A stretch of DNA of 64,000 bases. Source: Augochlora pura (Eukaryota > Arthropoda > Insecta > Hymenoptera > Halictidae). The DNA lies in NCBI RefSeq assembly GCF_028453695.1, contig NC_135781.1, positions 26,101,640-26,165,639 on the forward strand. The letters are read 5' to 3'. The notes under the pieces are model-generated. The model searched no databases, was not told the DNA's origin, and saw nothing but the letters and a program-made list of their open reading frames with translations. A program made the translations under genes and the position numbers. Positions 1 through 10,806 of the stretch are shown here, piece by piece (the stretch's first letter is position 1; every line of letters begins with the position of its first letter).

Positions 1-650
1 CGGCTTGCCTCTAGCACGGTCCCAGGGCTGCGTCAGTATCAGTCCTAGGCGCCCGACGCCACTTTTACCCCTTGGTACCGCGTACGTGTTCCACGGAATA
101 CCGTGCAGTACCATTCGCCGAGGCTGACAAGCTGTGTCTTTGACCCTCGCAGCAAGCTTTGACCATGACACGATATAAACGAGCCGACAGTCGGCGCTTA
201 TTATCGTGTCATGAAGGTTCGTGTGGCGTGTTAGAACCGTGCCGATCCCGGTGCTGCTGCGGAACACCGCCCAGATCTGCCGCGAATTAACATAACGTCA
301 AGACCGCGTCAAGATTTCCACCCGGAGTCACGGGAACCCGACAGAAGCCGACAGACCCCGTGGAAACATCGAACCCGTGGACACGTACCTGCATACGCGC
401 CGACGCGGTCCTGTAATTAACGATTCTTTGAACGCCGATACCGGGAGCCCGCCGGTCGCAAACTTCGAGTTTCGATCATGTATTCATAGCGGCGGTCACG
501 TGTTATTGGAAACCCGTTATCAGCGGATCGATATCGAGCAGATTAACGCCGATAAATCCGGCGGTGTCTCGGGACTTTTTCCTGCTCGGTGATACCGTGC
601 CGATGACTGGAAACGACCTATCGGCGGCCACACAACGGCAGAACAAACGA
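1..650. other. GC-rich stretch, no gene recognised
   Basis: Moderately CpG-rich sequence. The only open frame of note begins with GTG (377-592) and has no recognisable domain. I see no repeat or promoter motif here. It is probably intergenic or intronic. Confidence 0.5.
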
Positions 651-1300
651 ACCGTGACGCTCTGTGTACGCAGAGATTTTCGAATTTAACTGGTTGACCG
701 CCGAAAATGCATATTGAAAATGTCTGCGAGATCAGAGTTATTTATATAACGTTAACTTTGAGGCGCACTTGATACAGCTGTTCTTATATTCATACTTAAA
801 AGTGTTTTATATTTAAAAGCGAGGATAAGATATTTATTCTAATTCTGTACAATTTCAAGATTATTGCTGATATCAACTCGAGAACAACCGAGATTTAATC
901 GAGAGTAATGTATGTTCTTTTATGATAATGAGAATATTTTATGTAATTGAACTTTGTACGATACCGGCTATAATGCATGTTTGTAAGAGCGGCAATTGTA
1001 AGAGAAAGAATCAGAAACCAGTCGCTTCGACAGGTCTGATAGGTTTTAGCACTAAGAATCTGCTATTTTAATATTTACACATGTAATAGATAACTCATAA
1101 ATGTATTTTTACAATCTATATAATAGCAAATCACAAATTTATTGATCCGCTGTTCTGACGGGTTCCGTAAACGTAATGTTAACGACAGTGAAACGAGAGA
1201 TTGCGAAATGATCGTAATAGACAATGGTAGAACTCTTTCTAAACATCCTAGATAAACGCGGCATGTTTGAACATATCACAATGAATATGAATCTTGTAAA
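651..1300. other. AT-rich spacer with a possible degenerate element end
   Basis: AT-rich sequence without coding signal. At 1035-1055 the motif TAGGTTTTAGCACTAA resembles the right terminus of the 28102-28342 TTAA element, which ends TAGGTTTAGCA before TTAA. The flanking TTAA has decayed here to CTAA and no partner end was found, so it may be a truncated copy or chance. Confidence 0.35.
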
Positions 1301-2700
1301 CTGGTGAAAAATTGGTATCACCCGACGCGTTACCCGACACGTCAAGAACCGCGGAAAAATGCGAGTCTTCTATCGGCGTTTCTATCGCGCGCCGGAGAAG
1401 ATAAAAGTCTGATTATCCGCGGTGTAATAATAAAATCACTTTATCTAAGCTTGCATCTGCGAATGGAACGAGTTTGTAAAGCAACAAGGCACGCGCGCTA
1501 TCGAACAGGCGTCGTTCGGCGTGTCTGCTCGTGACATACCGTTTCTACTTCCTGTCCGTCGTTCGTTCGCGTATGATCATTGGAACCCGGTTTCCCCCAA
1601 CCGGAAGCCCTCGGCAAGAAAATGCCACGGACGAAAATGTCAGCTACGATATCTTCGAAAGAATCGCGCGGTTCCGCGCAGCGTTCCATCTCGCAATCAG
1701 TCCGAGAGCTACGTCCGCGCAACAACGGCGCGTTAATCAAAGTAAAATTGAAGCGAACGCGCATTATTCGTGTTCAGCGAGCGTGCGCCGGGGCTCTCAT
1801 CGGGTGTCTCGCGTTTCATCTAACCCTCTCCCCGGCCGGAAGATAATCAGGCAGCTTAAAATTCCAGCCGGCGGTCGCGGGACCGCGCGGAGGTCCGCTG
1901 GATTGTCCCGGCGAATTTTTCCGGCGAATAAATTGGACAACATTGTACCGATACCGGGGGCCGGCAATTATGCAAACGCGGCACGAACGGCTTCGTTACA
2001 CGTAGTCGGTCGACGCGGCTCGCTATCAGCGACGCGTTTCTTACCGCGAGCGGACGCACACGCTCGCGAACGCTCGTAACGCTCGCACGCTCACACGTGA
2101 CGAGGTTGCGAAATCGGCCGCGCGGCGAGAGAGCTCGGGGCCCCGGCGAGAGAGCCCGTGGTTCTCGGTTTTTGCCCGCGGAATCAAGCGCGATCGCGCC
2201 GGCAAGAAACGAAATACACCGCGTAATACGAGGCGCGCCGAGCTGACATCGTCCCACGACGCGACGCGCAGCTCGAGCGGACGCGGCTCCGCTTTTGCCG
2301 GCTTCTCCTACGAGCTACGGAGGACGGCGGACCCGGCCGGCAATCAAGCAAAAATTGCTGGAATCCCGCTCGGCGGCCCCTCTGCCGCTGGTACACGCGC
2401 CGACGCGACCGTTCGCTTCTCCGACGAAGACAATTTCGACCGGACGCGCGCGACCGGCCCCGCTCGTTTCGTTCGTTTCGCTCGCTTCCTATTGAAAGGC
2501 GTCACTCGATTTGTCCGCCGACGAATGAACAAACTCGCGGATCAATATTCGACGCGCCCGACACCGAGAGCCGCGCTCTTTTTAACCCTTTCGATCCGCC
2601 CGATGTAAGTCGCCCCACGCCGGCTACACCCTTCCATTGTCCGCTTTGTCGCCAGTGTCTAGCTCCGCCGTCACGATCCCTCCGCGTTCGCATTTTTGTG
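1301..2700. other. CpG-rich block
   Basis: Dense CpG and few stop codons in several frames on both strands give overlapping open frames such as 1531-2079 plus and 1856-2257 minus. Their products are rich in Arg, Ser and Pro and match nothing I know. At 2604 there is a GTAAGT that could act as a splice donor, but no exon could be tied to it. This could be a promoter island or simply compositional. Confidence 0.4.
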
Positions 2701-2704
2701 CTTG

Positions 2705-3040
2705 GAATTTATTTTACCTGCCGCTCTTATTGAGACAATTTTGTTAGGCGAGCAATCGTGTCAAGCCTTCGCTGTTCGGACGATGGAATTATGCTTTGGA
2801 TTTGTTTAAGTTCTTTCATCAATCATTGTATTTTGTGTCAGTTCAATTTCTCCTATTTTATTTCATTCTATTTAACCTCATTATTCCTTCTATCTTTTTG
2901 GTTTATTCGATCTAGTTTATTTTCTTGAGTTGTTTTATTTACGTTACCTTATCTCTCTCGTTCTATTTTATACACTTTTATTTCATTTCTTTGTTTTATT
3001 ATATTTTATTGTATGTCAAAAAGAAACATCATATTAATCC
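2705..3040. repeat. T-rich low-complexity tract
   Basis: The plus strand is dominated by degenerate TTTTATTT/TTTCATT units with very few G. It resembles an old simple repeat or a run of polypyrimidine-biased intronic sequence. Confidence 0.6.
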
Positions 3041-3049
3041 AAGTTAATT

Positions 3050-3600
3050 GGTATAATTAGAAACATGTCATTACACTCACTCATAAGAAGAATCGTTATT
3101 AGAGCATGTTTCAAGATTGCAGGAAAATCGTTGCAGTCGCAGCCGGACTTGCAACATCTACCAATGAATTTTTCTGTGTCAACATTTTCCAAGGATTTTC
3201 CACGACGATAAAAAGTGTCTTGGAGACGTATTGATCCTTGAAAGACGCGTAACACGCCTCGATTAGAATTATCATTCCGTTCTATTCGTCTCCTCGCTGC
3301 TGCACGAAACAAATCCGCGGGGTGGGGTTGGTGTACTCGATTCGACGGAATCCGCGAGTAAACTGTAACCGCTGAACGAAAGCACGATTCTTTCTGTATC
3401 CGGCGAGAGAAGAACCACGACGAAGCGTACGGCGAAGTGGGAAAGCATCCCGCATGAATTGCAAAGCCAGTGAATCAGAGAATTTTCAAGCGAGCAGCCT
3501 CCTCCCGGCGGGGAAACAACTTCATCTGGGAAACAGGTCTCCCCGGCTTCCTATGCTGGAACGAGGAACGAACGTCCGCGAGATCTGCGCGGCTAACCAC
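3050..3600. other. Mixed-composition spacer
   Basis: No recognisable gene. A minus frame at 3034-3312 gives a Cys-containing peptide of unremarkable composition, but it lacks splice signals and resembles no family known to me. Confidence 0.4.
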
Positions 3601-3611
3601 GAACGATGTAA

Positions 3612-4133
3612 ATGCTAGATATTTACAACGATTCCTCGTTTGGCGACCGGCAATCGTCGGCGAGGGAGACGCGGCCGCCGCCGCCGCGCACGACTCGTGT
3701 GAATCGCGATTTAACACAAAGTTGCAGGCTGGGCGCCCGGTGTGCGTCCAGTAACCGGCACTTACGCCGGATGATGCGAAGAATGCGAAGTATCGGTTCT
3801 CGGAACGTCCGCGATCGTGATCGAGAGTTAAACGTCTCGAGGACTCTGTCATTATATCGTGTTTCGTCAGTTTTCCGCGAACGAGGAGAAGCATTTCACA
3901 TCGATGCGCCAGGCCTCGACCAATTATCGACGATCCTGGAACATCCTGAAATTAGTCGCTGCTACCGGATGAAATTGTTAGACGCTACATTTCGTGACGA
4001 AACTTGTTCGACGAAATTGTTGGACGTCATTTTCGAACGATCGCGGTGTACGAAGATCGTACGCGTCTCTCGATCGTGGTGCAAGTCACCCGGTCACGGC
4101 GAATACAAAACGGATCGCTTGATCCCGATGTAA
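3612..4133 (+). CDS. Unrecognised 173-codon ATG frame, doubtful
   Basis: This frame starts at a true ATG with a weak context (T at -3) and runs 173 codons to a TAA. The N-terminal half is Arg-, Ser- and Pro-rich. The C-terminal half (from about residue 90) has a more ordinary amino-acid mix and contains a short internal duplication, KLLDATF followed by KLLDVIF. I recognise no domain, signal peptide or membrane segment. An overlapping minus frame (3475-3894) of similar length shows that the open length may simply reflect GC content. Most likely non-coding. Confidence 0.1.
   Translation: MLDIYNDSSFGDRQSSARETRPPPPRTTRVNRDLTQSCRLGARCASSNRHLRRMMRRMRSIGSRNVRDRDRELNVSRTLSLYRVSSVFRERGEAFHIDAPGLDQLSTILEHPEISRCYRMKLLDATFRDETCSTKLLDVIFERSRCTKIVRVSRSWCKSPGHGEYKTDRLIPM
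3971..4035. repeat. Direct duplication, about 24 bp units
   Basis: GAAATTGTTAGACG at 3971 recurs as GAAATTGTTGGACG at 4013, each followed by a similar CATTTTCG-like tail. This gives two imperfect copies with a 42-bp period. 42 is a multiple of three, so the overlapping frame stays open. Confidence 0.7.
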
Positions 4134-4139
4134 CTTGCC

Positions 4140-5120
4140 GGTTATCTAGAACAAACCTTCGTGCACGTGCGCTAACAATCGCTCTCGCCCGGGGCTATTC
4201 AATCAGCAGTGAAACGTCGTTCGGCGTGCTTAGGTATTGTGCGACCGCATTGATAATGGCCGTGCGGCAGTCCCGTGATAATGTATCTGGTTGCCCGCGC
4301 GCGTTGCGGTTCTCTTTTCGTCGGGAAATCGCGTCGCAACAGTTCTATCAATACGTCGCACGTGTCCTAGGGACCCGAAATCAACGTTCCGCGTCGCGAC
4401 CGAGATTAAGAGATCTCGCGAAGACAGCCGATCGCGGAGTTCCTGAAGATGACTCGAGAGATCGACGGGTCCGTCTTGCGCGTAGCCTATTATTTGCTAG
4501 CACGAAATTGTTCCGAGGACAGACACCGTAAATCCGAGAACCGATCGGTTTCGCGATGCGCCGGACAGCGGGCTCTCTTATTGGCCACGACTCGCTGCCC
4601 GCCGACATTCCGATTCTGTCCGATTACTGATCCGAAAGTAAATCTGCTGCTCGCGCGTGTATTTCCAGAACGCGTTCCGTGGCGCGGGGAGCGCCGGGCG
4701 CCCGCGGATCGGAAGAAAAGAGACGATCCCAGAAATACGGGGGTCTGTCTCTCGACTTATCCCGAGCACGTCCACGATGCGTAGTCTTCGGAACGAATCG
4801 ATACGGGACACGCTAAATGGGAATCGTCCGCAGGATGGAACCCAATCGAACGGATAGCCTCCCCTTCTTGTCGGCTAGCGACATGTGTGCGGCCCGTCAC
4901 CGATGGCCGACCAATCCTCTAAATCGCTGGAAGAAACACCGAGCCTCTCCACTGCCTCCACCGTCGACCGCTGTAAACTATCACTCGACCGAAACCGAAA
5001 CGACGTATTACAATTTTTCTTCCACCCTCTCGCACAAAATTCCAAAAATATCTGCGCGCGCAAGATTCTCCCGATATTCTCGTTCCGTTTTGTATTTAGC
5101 CTTCCATGCAATCATCTCTG
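4140..5120. other. CpG-rich spacer
   Basis: No recognisable gene, RNA or repeat. Open frames on both strands overlap each other and appear compositional. Confidence 0.4.
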
Positions 5121-5129
5121 CGTTTTATT

Positions 5130-5700
5130 CGTGATTTAATCGCTTAATATGTACACGAAATGAATTGGATGTATTTTCACTTGAGGAGGTCCGATGATAA
5201 TCATACGGTAGATTGCACTACTTCTGGTCACGTTCAATTTATTTGTGCCACATTAAATCGATTCCGTGTCCATATAATAACAGAGTCGGAGAAGAAGTGA
5301 TCTGATTAATGATTAAATGATTACCTATTACGAAGTCGTTGGTTATTATCAATTAGTTGTTAAATTATTATAAATTAGTTATAGTAACTAACGAGTTATA
5401 AACGACGGTCATTAGTCAAATCACTTTTCGACCAATTATTACAAATTATTTACAGCTTAACGATTCATAACAGACAGTTATTAATCAAATTATTTTCTAT
5501 CCCAAGTCTTCCGAACAATAAATATTTTCTAAACGAACAATATCGAATAAAATATAATGAGACTGTATAAAATATACCTCGTGAATGAATGTAAAGAATG
5601 AATATACATAATATTAAAATAAATATAAATACTATTAAAATAAGTATAGATAGAATTAAAATGGTAGTTATTGTATGGAAAATAGCCATCGTTGCAAAGT
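5130..5700. repeat. AT-rich low-complexity region
   Basis: Irregular reiterations of TTATTA/AATTATT-type words occur at about 5340-5490, followed by AATATAAATA-type sequence to 5660. There is no coding signal. Confidence 0.55.
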
Positions 5701-6430
5701 TGTAAATTCGAACATTCCGACACGGTTCAGCGTTAGACGAAGGAAGTAAACGCCGAACTGACTCCCGTTTCTCGCAGCACGCACGAAAACCTTGCACCTA
5801 CGAAAAGTATAGCGCGTGGCGGAAAAATATCTACCGCAGATTTTTCCTGCGCGTTGGACGCGGACGGCCCGTTTCACGATCCGGCGCGCTCCCATTACGT
5901 CATTAGCTCCCCAATACGATAACAGCGAAATTACAGAGGCCGGCGATGAATCGGCGAGGTTGAGAAAATGTTTTCCATCGGTGAAAACTGATGCGCGGCC
6001 GGATACGGGACGCGCTTCCTTTGTGAATTGAATTAGGACTAGCACGGGGCGAGTAATTGCGGCGCGTCTCGCGGCGCGCATGCTCCCGCCGCGCCGGTTC
6101 GCGGCTATTATAAAACACATCGCGCCATTAACATCTCGATGTCTTAATAATTTGCACAATCTCTTTCCCTCGGTGCGCCTAATTGCCGGCTCGTCTCGTC
6201 TGCGGCCCCCGGTAACGGAGCCTGTCTCTCGTCCGCGCTTCCTCGGGTTCGACGTGATTAACGGAGGATCGCGATTCCATCGTCGACGTATTTCCCGCGT
6301 ACACCGAACCCCTAAGAGCCCCAGCCTAACCGATTTTTTATCACCGGCAATCTGCTCGAGCGCCCTTCCAGGTCGGCGGAATTCAGTCGACGGAACTTGA
6401 TCGATGCGGCCCACCACAATGCGTCGCGTT
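5701..6430. other. CpG-rich block
   Basis: A 249-codon minus frame covers 5668-6417, with plus frames open in the same place. The minus product is Arg-rich with no recognisable motif. I regard all of them as shadows of high GC. Confidence 0.4.
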
Positions 6431-7640
6431 AGGGAGAAATTCGGGGACGAAAATCGAATTATCTATCCAGAAGAGGCTGTCTATGCGAACGATTTACGAT
6501 TTCACCGTTCGCTCGTGCGTGTTTTAAAAGGTTACGTTTAATCTGAATTTTTCAGCGCAATATTCTCTGCGGATAAACAGTCAGTGAAACGTATTTAAAT
6601 AATTGTTCGATATACTTTACTGTGTGAACGATGGCGCGAAGTTCTGGATGTTAATACCATAATTGTTCGTTATTATTTTTATTATTAGAAATATCCGATG
6701 CTCTTTAACAAACATAACAAGCTAACTAACTAAATAACCAACTATTTTACCAAATATACACACCTATTTTACGCGAATAATAATATTAGAAGGAAAACTA
6801 GGAAAAATCAATTTGCTTTTTAATCTGGTAGCGCGCATTTACTGAAAAATTAAAAAATTCTAAATTACCAAAAAATATTTACACAAAAAAGTGGCTTATA
6901 TAGTGTCAACAATTTTTTCATATGCCGGTAGGCAATGTTGTTGTTGTTTTTTTTTAATAGGACCTTTCTTTTTCTGATTCGTGATTACACGAGACGCTCT
7001 GTATGTACCAGCTGGGACTTTTAGTCAGCAAACAAAAGTGGCAGCCGGGTGCCAGTGAATCGGTGTTAAGGTTGCCATCTAATAGGCAGTCCACCAATCG
7101 TCTTCCGTCGATCGACCATTGTCAGTCGCGGTGGAACGCCTACGATCCACTGAAATATGTATGGGGCCGAAGCTAGCGGTCACTGTCTCGCGTGTAGACT
7201 ACATAGACCGCGCTGCCTGGCGTATTATCCGGCAGGCCAAGTCGGTTATTTATGATTCCGCACCTGCGGCCACGCAGGATTTTTACCAGCGTCGCGATAA
7301 CGGTACACGGTGATTGATACAGAGACTGTATTAATTGGCCGGTCTCGCGCGCGAGATCCAGGGAACCTTGGCCAGTTTAATTAATCCTCGAGTCGTTGTG
7401 CATCGTGTTACCGTCGGCGATCGTAATTACTGTCGCCTCGAGTGAACTCCGGCGGGGGAGAGGTCGTTTCGGCTGGGAAAATCGAGTCGGTGTCTCAGAA
7501 CCCGCGGTCTCTCAAGGATCAAACGATCTTTTTGCTCCCTGTGCATCGTTTTATCTTTTAAATAGTTTCGTGTTTGTTTCACGCTCTTTAATGCCACGAC
7601 CAAGTCAGACCTAAACGCGACTAATGTACTAGGTCGAGCC
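6431..7640. other. AT-rich then GC-rich spacer
   Basis: Bases 6550-6990 are AT-rich, with a run of nine T near 6947. Bases 7000-7640 are GC-rich. A GC-rich stretch at 7210-7290 contains several short self-complementary words (for example GCTGCC with GGCAGG) but matches no known RNA gene. Confidence 0.35.
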
Positions 7641-8110
7641 ATAAATAACTTCCGTTTGGTTATCAGACATTTAATTTATTCTTTTGTTTTTTTATTTCAT
7701 TTATTAGATTGGGGAATAAATTCGTAGCGTTTTTATACTTTCTCTTATTCTACAACGATTTGTTGTTGTATGACAAAATGCGTAATATTCATTCGATAGA
7801 GCTGTTTCTGTTCCACAAAACTGTGCTAATCGTGATTTTTGAGTCAATTAATTTTTTATTATTTTTGAGGCTGTAGGCGGCCCTTCTCTACCCTTCTCTA
7901 TTTATCGAAAGCAAAAACTCGTTTCTCATGATGACTCGTAGTGTCTAATACTGTATACTGTTTTATAGCAATGCCAAGGCTGAGTGTGATTTGTATCAAA
8001 ATATACACTTCACTAAAGAAGCGTTCCTATATATTTCTCCTAGAAATATTTTTATAATGTCAGTAACTGTAAAAGTAACAAATCAGAAACCAATTATTTC
8101 GGCAAATTTG
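7641..8110. other. AT-rich spacer
   Basis: No gene or element was found. A short direct repeat, CCCTTCTCTA, occurs twice at about 7878-7899. Confidence 0.4.
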
Positions 8111-8112
8111 AA

Positions 8113-8182
8113 AGTATTAATGTTAGCTATCATTAAGTATTAATGCTAGCTTTCATTAAGCATTAATGCTAACTTTCGATTA
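8113..8182. repeat. Minisatellite, 23-bp unit, three copies
   Basis: Units begin at 8113, 8136 and 8159. Each starts AGTATTAATG or AGCATTAATG and ends with ATTA. Copies differ at a few positions and the last has a one-base insertion. Confidence 0.85.
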
Positions 8183-8545
8183 GGTTTCATTCGTGGCGTC
8201 GCATCTCACGCGAAGACGCATCGAGCGCCGACATAATCGCGGAGAATTAAAAAATTCTACAGCCTCTATGGCAGAGAATTATCCGAAATGCGCGCGCAAG
8301 GGTTAAATAGCCGCGAGCTATTACGATTTTGCATACAGATCCGCAGCCTACCGGTTACTAATTACTAATTACGCTGCGAGCGATTACGTAAATAGCGCCG
8401 ACGCGGCGACAGGCAACGAGGCCTGCGTGGCCAGCAATGGCGACAATCCAAAGCCGAGGAGCAAGCACAGTGATATCTCGATCATTCGGATCTCCGACAT
8501 CTGAATCTTCATCACCCGCTTACAGTAATTTGGGGGTCCAACGGG
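8183..8545. other. Spacer before a TTAA element end
   Basis: CpG-containing sequence with no gene, repeat or promoter motif that I can support. Confidence 0.4.
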
Positions 8546-8932
8546 TTAACCCGTTCACTGCCAACTACGTGACATCTCGTAGTAGACGCCTACGATAACG
8601 TGTCTGTTAAAAGTGCATTATTAACGAAAGGAAAAGAGGATTTATTTATTGTATTTTACTTATTATTATCTCCCACTTATCATTCTATATTTATTTAAAA
8701 AAAGAAACAGATTTCGGAGTCTAGAACGGATTTCTTCAAAACGGGCTCGAAAATATGTTAACTCTCGAATAGCAGATCATTTTGGCTCAAGTATAACTCA
8801 ATACACTGAAGATAATTTATAATTTTATTCAACAATTTTTCCAGCATAAATCTCAATGAATCAGCTGAGAATTTTAATTAATTAAGTAGACAGTCAAATA
8901 GTAGCATTTAGATTGCGGGTCCAAATGGACCC
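8546..8932 (+). mobile_element. Remnant of a TTAA (piggyBac-like) element, left end
   Basis: TTAA at 8546-8549 is followed by CCCGTTCACTGCC, a terminus of the type seen on piggyBac-class miniature elements. The interior becomes AT-rich. At 8917-8932 lies the perfect palindrome GGGTCCAAATGGACCC, a word found at two other places in the window. No matching right terminus occurs within 450 bp, so the element is probably truncated and the 3' limit is uncertain. An inverted copy of the first 10 terminal bases occurs at 13180-13189, which may belong to a second remnant. Confidence 0.45.
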
Positions 8933-9054
8933 AAGCCTCGCCGTCTGTTCTAATCTCCGACATCTCGCATTACGAATGAACTAGCGCAACCCAGTGGTCC
9001 TCTAACAGTTCCAACGTTCCCAAAACGAAGGATCTTCGAATCTCTGTATATCAG

Positions 9055-9163
9055 CCGATATGGGAGCCTCTCCGGACAATGGTCCAGGGTGTCTTGACGG
9101 ATCCGGAATCCGTTCAGTCGATAATTGTGGAAGTAAACCGCACCACCGGCCGGCTGTTCCAGG
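9055..9163 (+). CDS. Possible internal exon, unrecognised
   Basis: A weak pyrimidine-containing acceptor (TATATCAG, ending 9054) precedes 109 bases that are open in one frame. They end at a strong splice donor, AGG|GTAAGT, with GT at 9164. The frame encodes about 36 residues of ordinary, non-repetitive composition, beginning PIWEPLRTMVQGV and ending RTTGRLFQ, and leaves phase 1. The same frame stays open from about 8978 to 9366. An alternative ATG at 9060 in another frame runs 35 codons to a stop created by the donor itself. I cannot assign a family. A promoter-like site follows 385 bp downstream, so this could be an upstream exon of a plus-strand gene or chance. Confidence 0.17.
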
Positions 9164-9483
9164 GTAAGTTGGCTCGGCCTGATCGCGGGTACTCGCGCTG
9201 CCAGCCGTTATTCGCGGTGGGTCATTCGGTTATTTATGGCCTGGTAGTTGCCAACGAGCTGGGCGAGGGGTTGCTACGTGGCAGGAGGGCTGCGGCGTGC
9301 TCCGATGCCGCGACCACCGCCGGGGCAGGGTGGTGGCGATTTCAGGGAGGAAGCGGCGCTGGCTGAGGCTGACTCTTTCCGCGTGTCCGCGCGTCCGTGT
9401 GCGCGACGGTGTTTGTGCACGCGAGAAAGAGAGAAGCGCCGCCGCTGCCGGACGGCAGGGGCGGTGAGATCGGCGAAAGAAAG

Positions 9484-9513
9484 AGAACGAGAGAGGGAGA
9501 GAGAGAGAGAGAG
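9484..9513. repeat. (GA)n tract
   Basis: An almost uninterrupted GA dinucleotide run on the plus strand, about 35 bp upstream of the TATA box at 9548. In insects such tracts bind GAGA-factor-type proteins and are common in promoters. Confidence 0.85.
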
Positions 9514-9547
9514 TCGGCCAAGCTTGTACAGCGTGTGTAGTGAAGTC

Positions 9548-9576
9548 TATAAAGGAGCGCTTTATTGATCTCAGTT
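9548..9576 (+). promoter_or_regulatory. Candidate core promoter: TATA box plus initiator
   Basis: TATAAAG at 9548-9554 is followed 25 bp later by TCAGTT at 9571-9576, a match to the arthropod initiator TCAGT with the predicted start at A9573. The spacing is a little shorter than the usual 28-31 bp. The upstream GA tract fits an insect promoter. A downstream GG|GTATGG at about 9956 could end a first exon. No transcript evidence is available and no obvious coding exon follows within 1 kb. Confidence 0.35.
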
Positions 9577-10477
9577 TGAACGCACGCTAGGATACCGATA
9601 TAGTCTCCGCGCGCGCTATAACTCCGGCCTCTCTGAATAAGGGGAGTTCTTGAGATACAGGGTGTGCCTGATCACCGGCTGACTTTCCTCGCTGACTAAC
9701 TGCGCGCGGCCGGTTAACCGGTCCGCGCGATCCGGCCGGCCGAAACGTAAAAATTGTAATCACTGCTTCGGGGAATCGATCGCGGCCTATCGACGATACC
9801 GGGGCCCCGAGAAACCCCCCCAGAGGATCTCCTCCGAGAAACTGCGACAACTACGACAACCGCGGCCAGCCGTCCGAAGGACGACTGGATTCGTCCTGCC
9901 GAGAACTAGATATGTCCGCTTTTGGTTTATCACGAGCTAAGCTCTCTCCTCGCGGGTATGGAGAGGGTTGAAGGTTACGTCGCCGGTGGTGGTTTCGAAG
10001 GAACAGGTTGTCACGGTTTCCCTGGCTCGATATGTAGGCTGAGCAGATTTCAGACTACGTTTCCTGCCTGTCCGTCATTGACAACGCAGGAAAACGTCTT
10101 TTTTAGCTGATCTCTCTCCCGTCACGGATTCAATGACATTTGTTGTATTATTTCGATAATTTTCGCTCGTACGTTCGTAACTCCTACAAAAACCGAGACT
10201 GACGAATATCGATAAATTTATCTCTATTTATCGGTCATTCTTACGATTTTCTAGACTTCATTCTAATTTTCAAGATTCGTGGAAACGTGCAAAAATTTTA
10301 ATTAATTATCGGAAGATGCATAAAGTGACAGTATTTGTACATTGACTCTAAATCGATCCGACACTCTTCGTGATAAAAATAAAATCGAATCTAAATGAAA
10401 TATTTTTCACAGCATTTGGTTTTAGATATTTCTACACTTTTCACTGAATAATAAAACTAGGTTAATTAGCAAGCCAT
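9577..10477. other. Possible leader or intron sequence, no gene recognised
   Basis: The first half is GC-rich with scattered CpG. From 10110 it becomes AT-rich. Short open frames (9587-9850 minus, 9922-10110 plus) show no recognisable motif. Confidence 0.35.
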
Positions 10478-10481
10478 TTAA

Positions 10482-10802
10482 CCACTTCGGTACGGCGCGC
10501 ATCGGCCACGAAATTGTGCCCACAGCCGGCACTCACCATTCGCATGCTACTTCGTGCATCGACAGTGAATCCGTTTTGCTCTTTTACAGATCTTTGACGA
10601 GAAAAGCTTATTTATGTGTATTTCTGGACGTAAACACTGCAATTGTAGAGATAAGGCAAAAGTTCTTGGCAGTCGACTATAGTCGACTATAGTCGATGCT
10701 CGGTCGTGTGCGTTCATATCACGGCCGTCGACTATAGTCGACACTCGGCTGTGCGTGTTCATCTGTGGCCGTCGACTATAGTCGACGCTCGTACCGAAGT
10801 GG
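10482..10802. mobile_element. Complete TTAA miniature element with palindrome array
   Basis: A 321-bp element flanked by TTAA at 10478-10481 and 10803-10806. The termini are perfect 13-bp inverted repeats: CCACTTCGGTACG on the left and its complement on the right. TTAA duplication with short inverted ends is the signature of piggyBac-class elements. No transposase frame is present, so it is non-autonomous. The right half contains a 44-45-bp tandem array built on the 16-bp perfect palindrome GTCGACTATAGTCGAC. The two perfect ends suggest a fairly recent insertion. Confidence 0.85.
10671..10786. repeat. Tandem array of a 16-bp palindrome
   Basis: Units of 45 and 44 bp start at 10682 and 10727, and a partial unit starts at 10771. 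Each opens with GTCGACTATAGTCGA. The second and third openings are followed by C, which completes the perfect palindrome. Ahead of the first unit the palindrome core is repeated once more from 10672. The rest of each unit carries CTCGG..GTG.GTTCAT. Confidence 0.9.
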
Positions 10803-10806
10803 TTAA

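Noticed and set aside
3034..3312. Cys-containing minus frame with natural-looking composition
   Set aside because: No acceptor, donor or recognisable family. It is short and in AT-moderate sequence where such frames arise by chance.
5668..6417. 249-codon minus-strand open frame
   Set aside because: Not repeat-derived but Arg-rich, with no motif or splice logic and competing plus frames. Attributed to GC content.
10682..10786. CRISPR-like array
   Set aside because: Only about three units. The repeats are palindromes inside a TTAA element, the spacers are themselves repeated, and the genome is eukaryotic.
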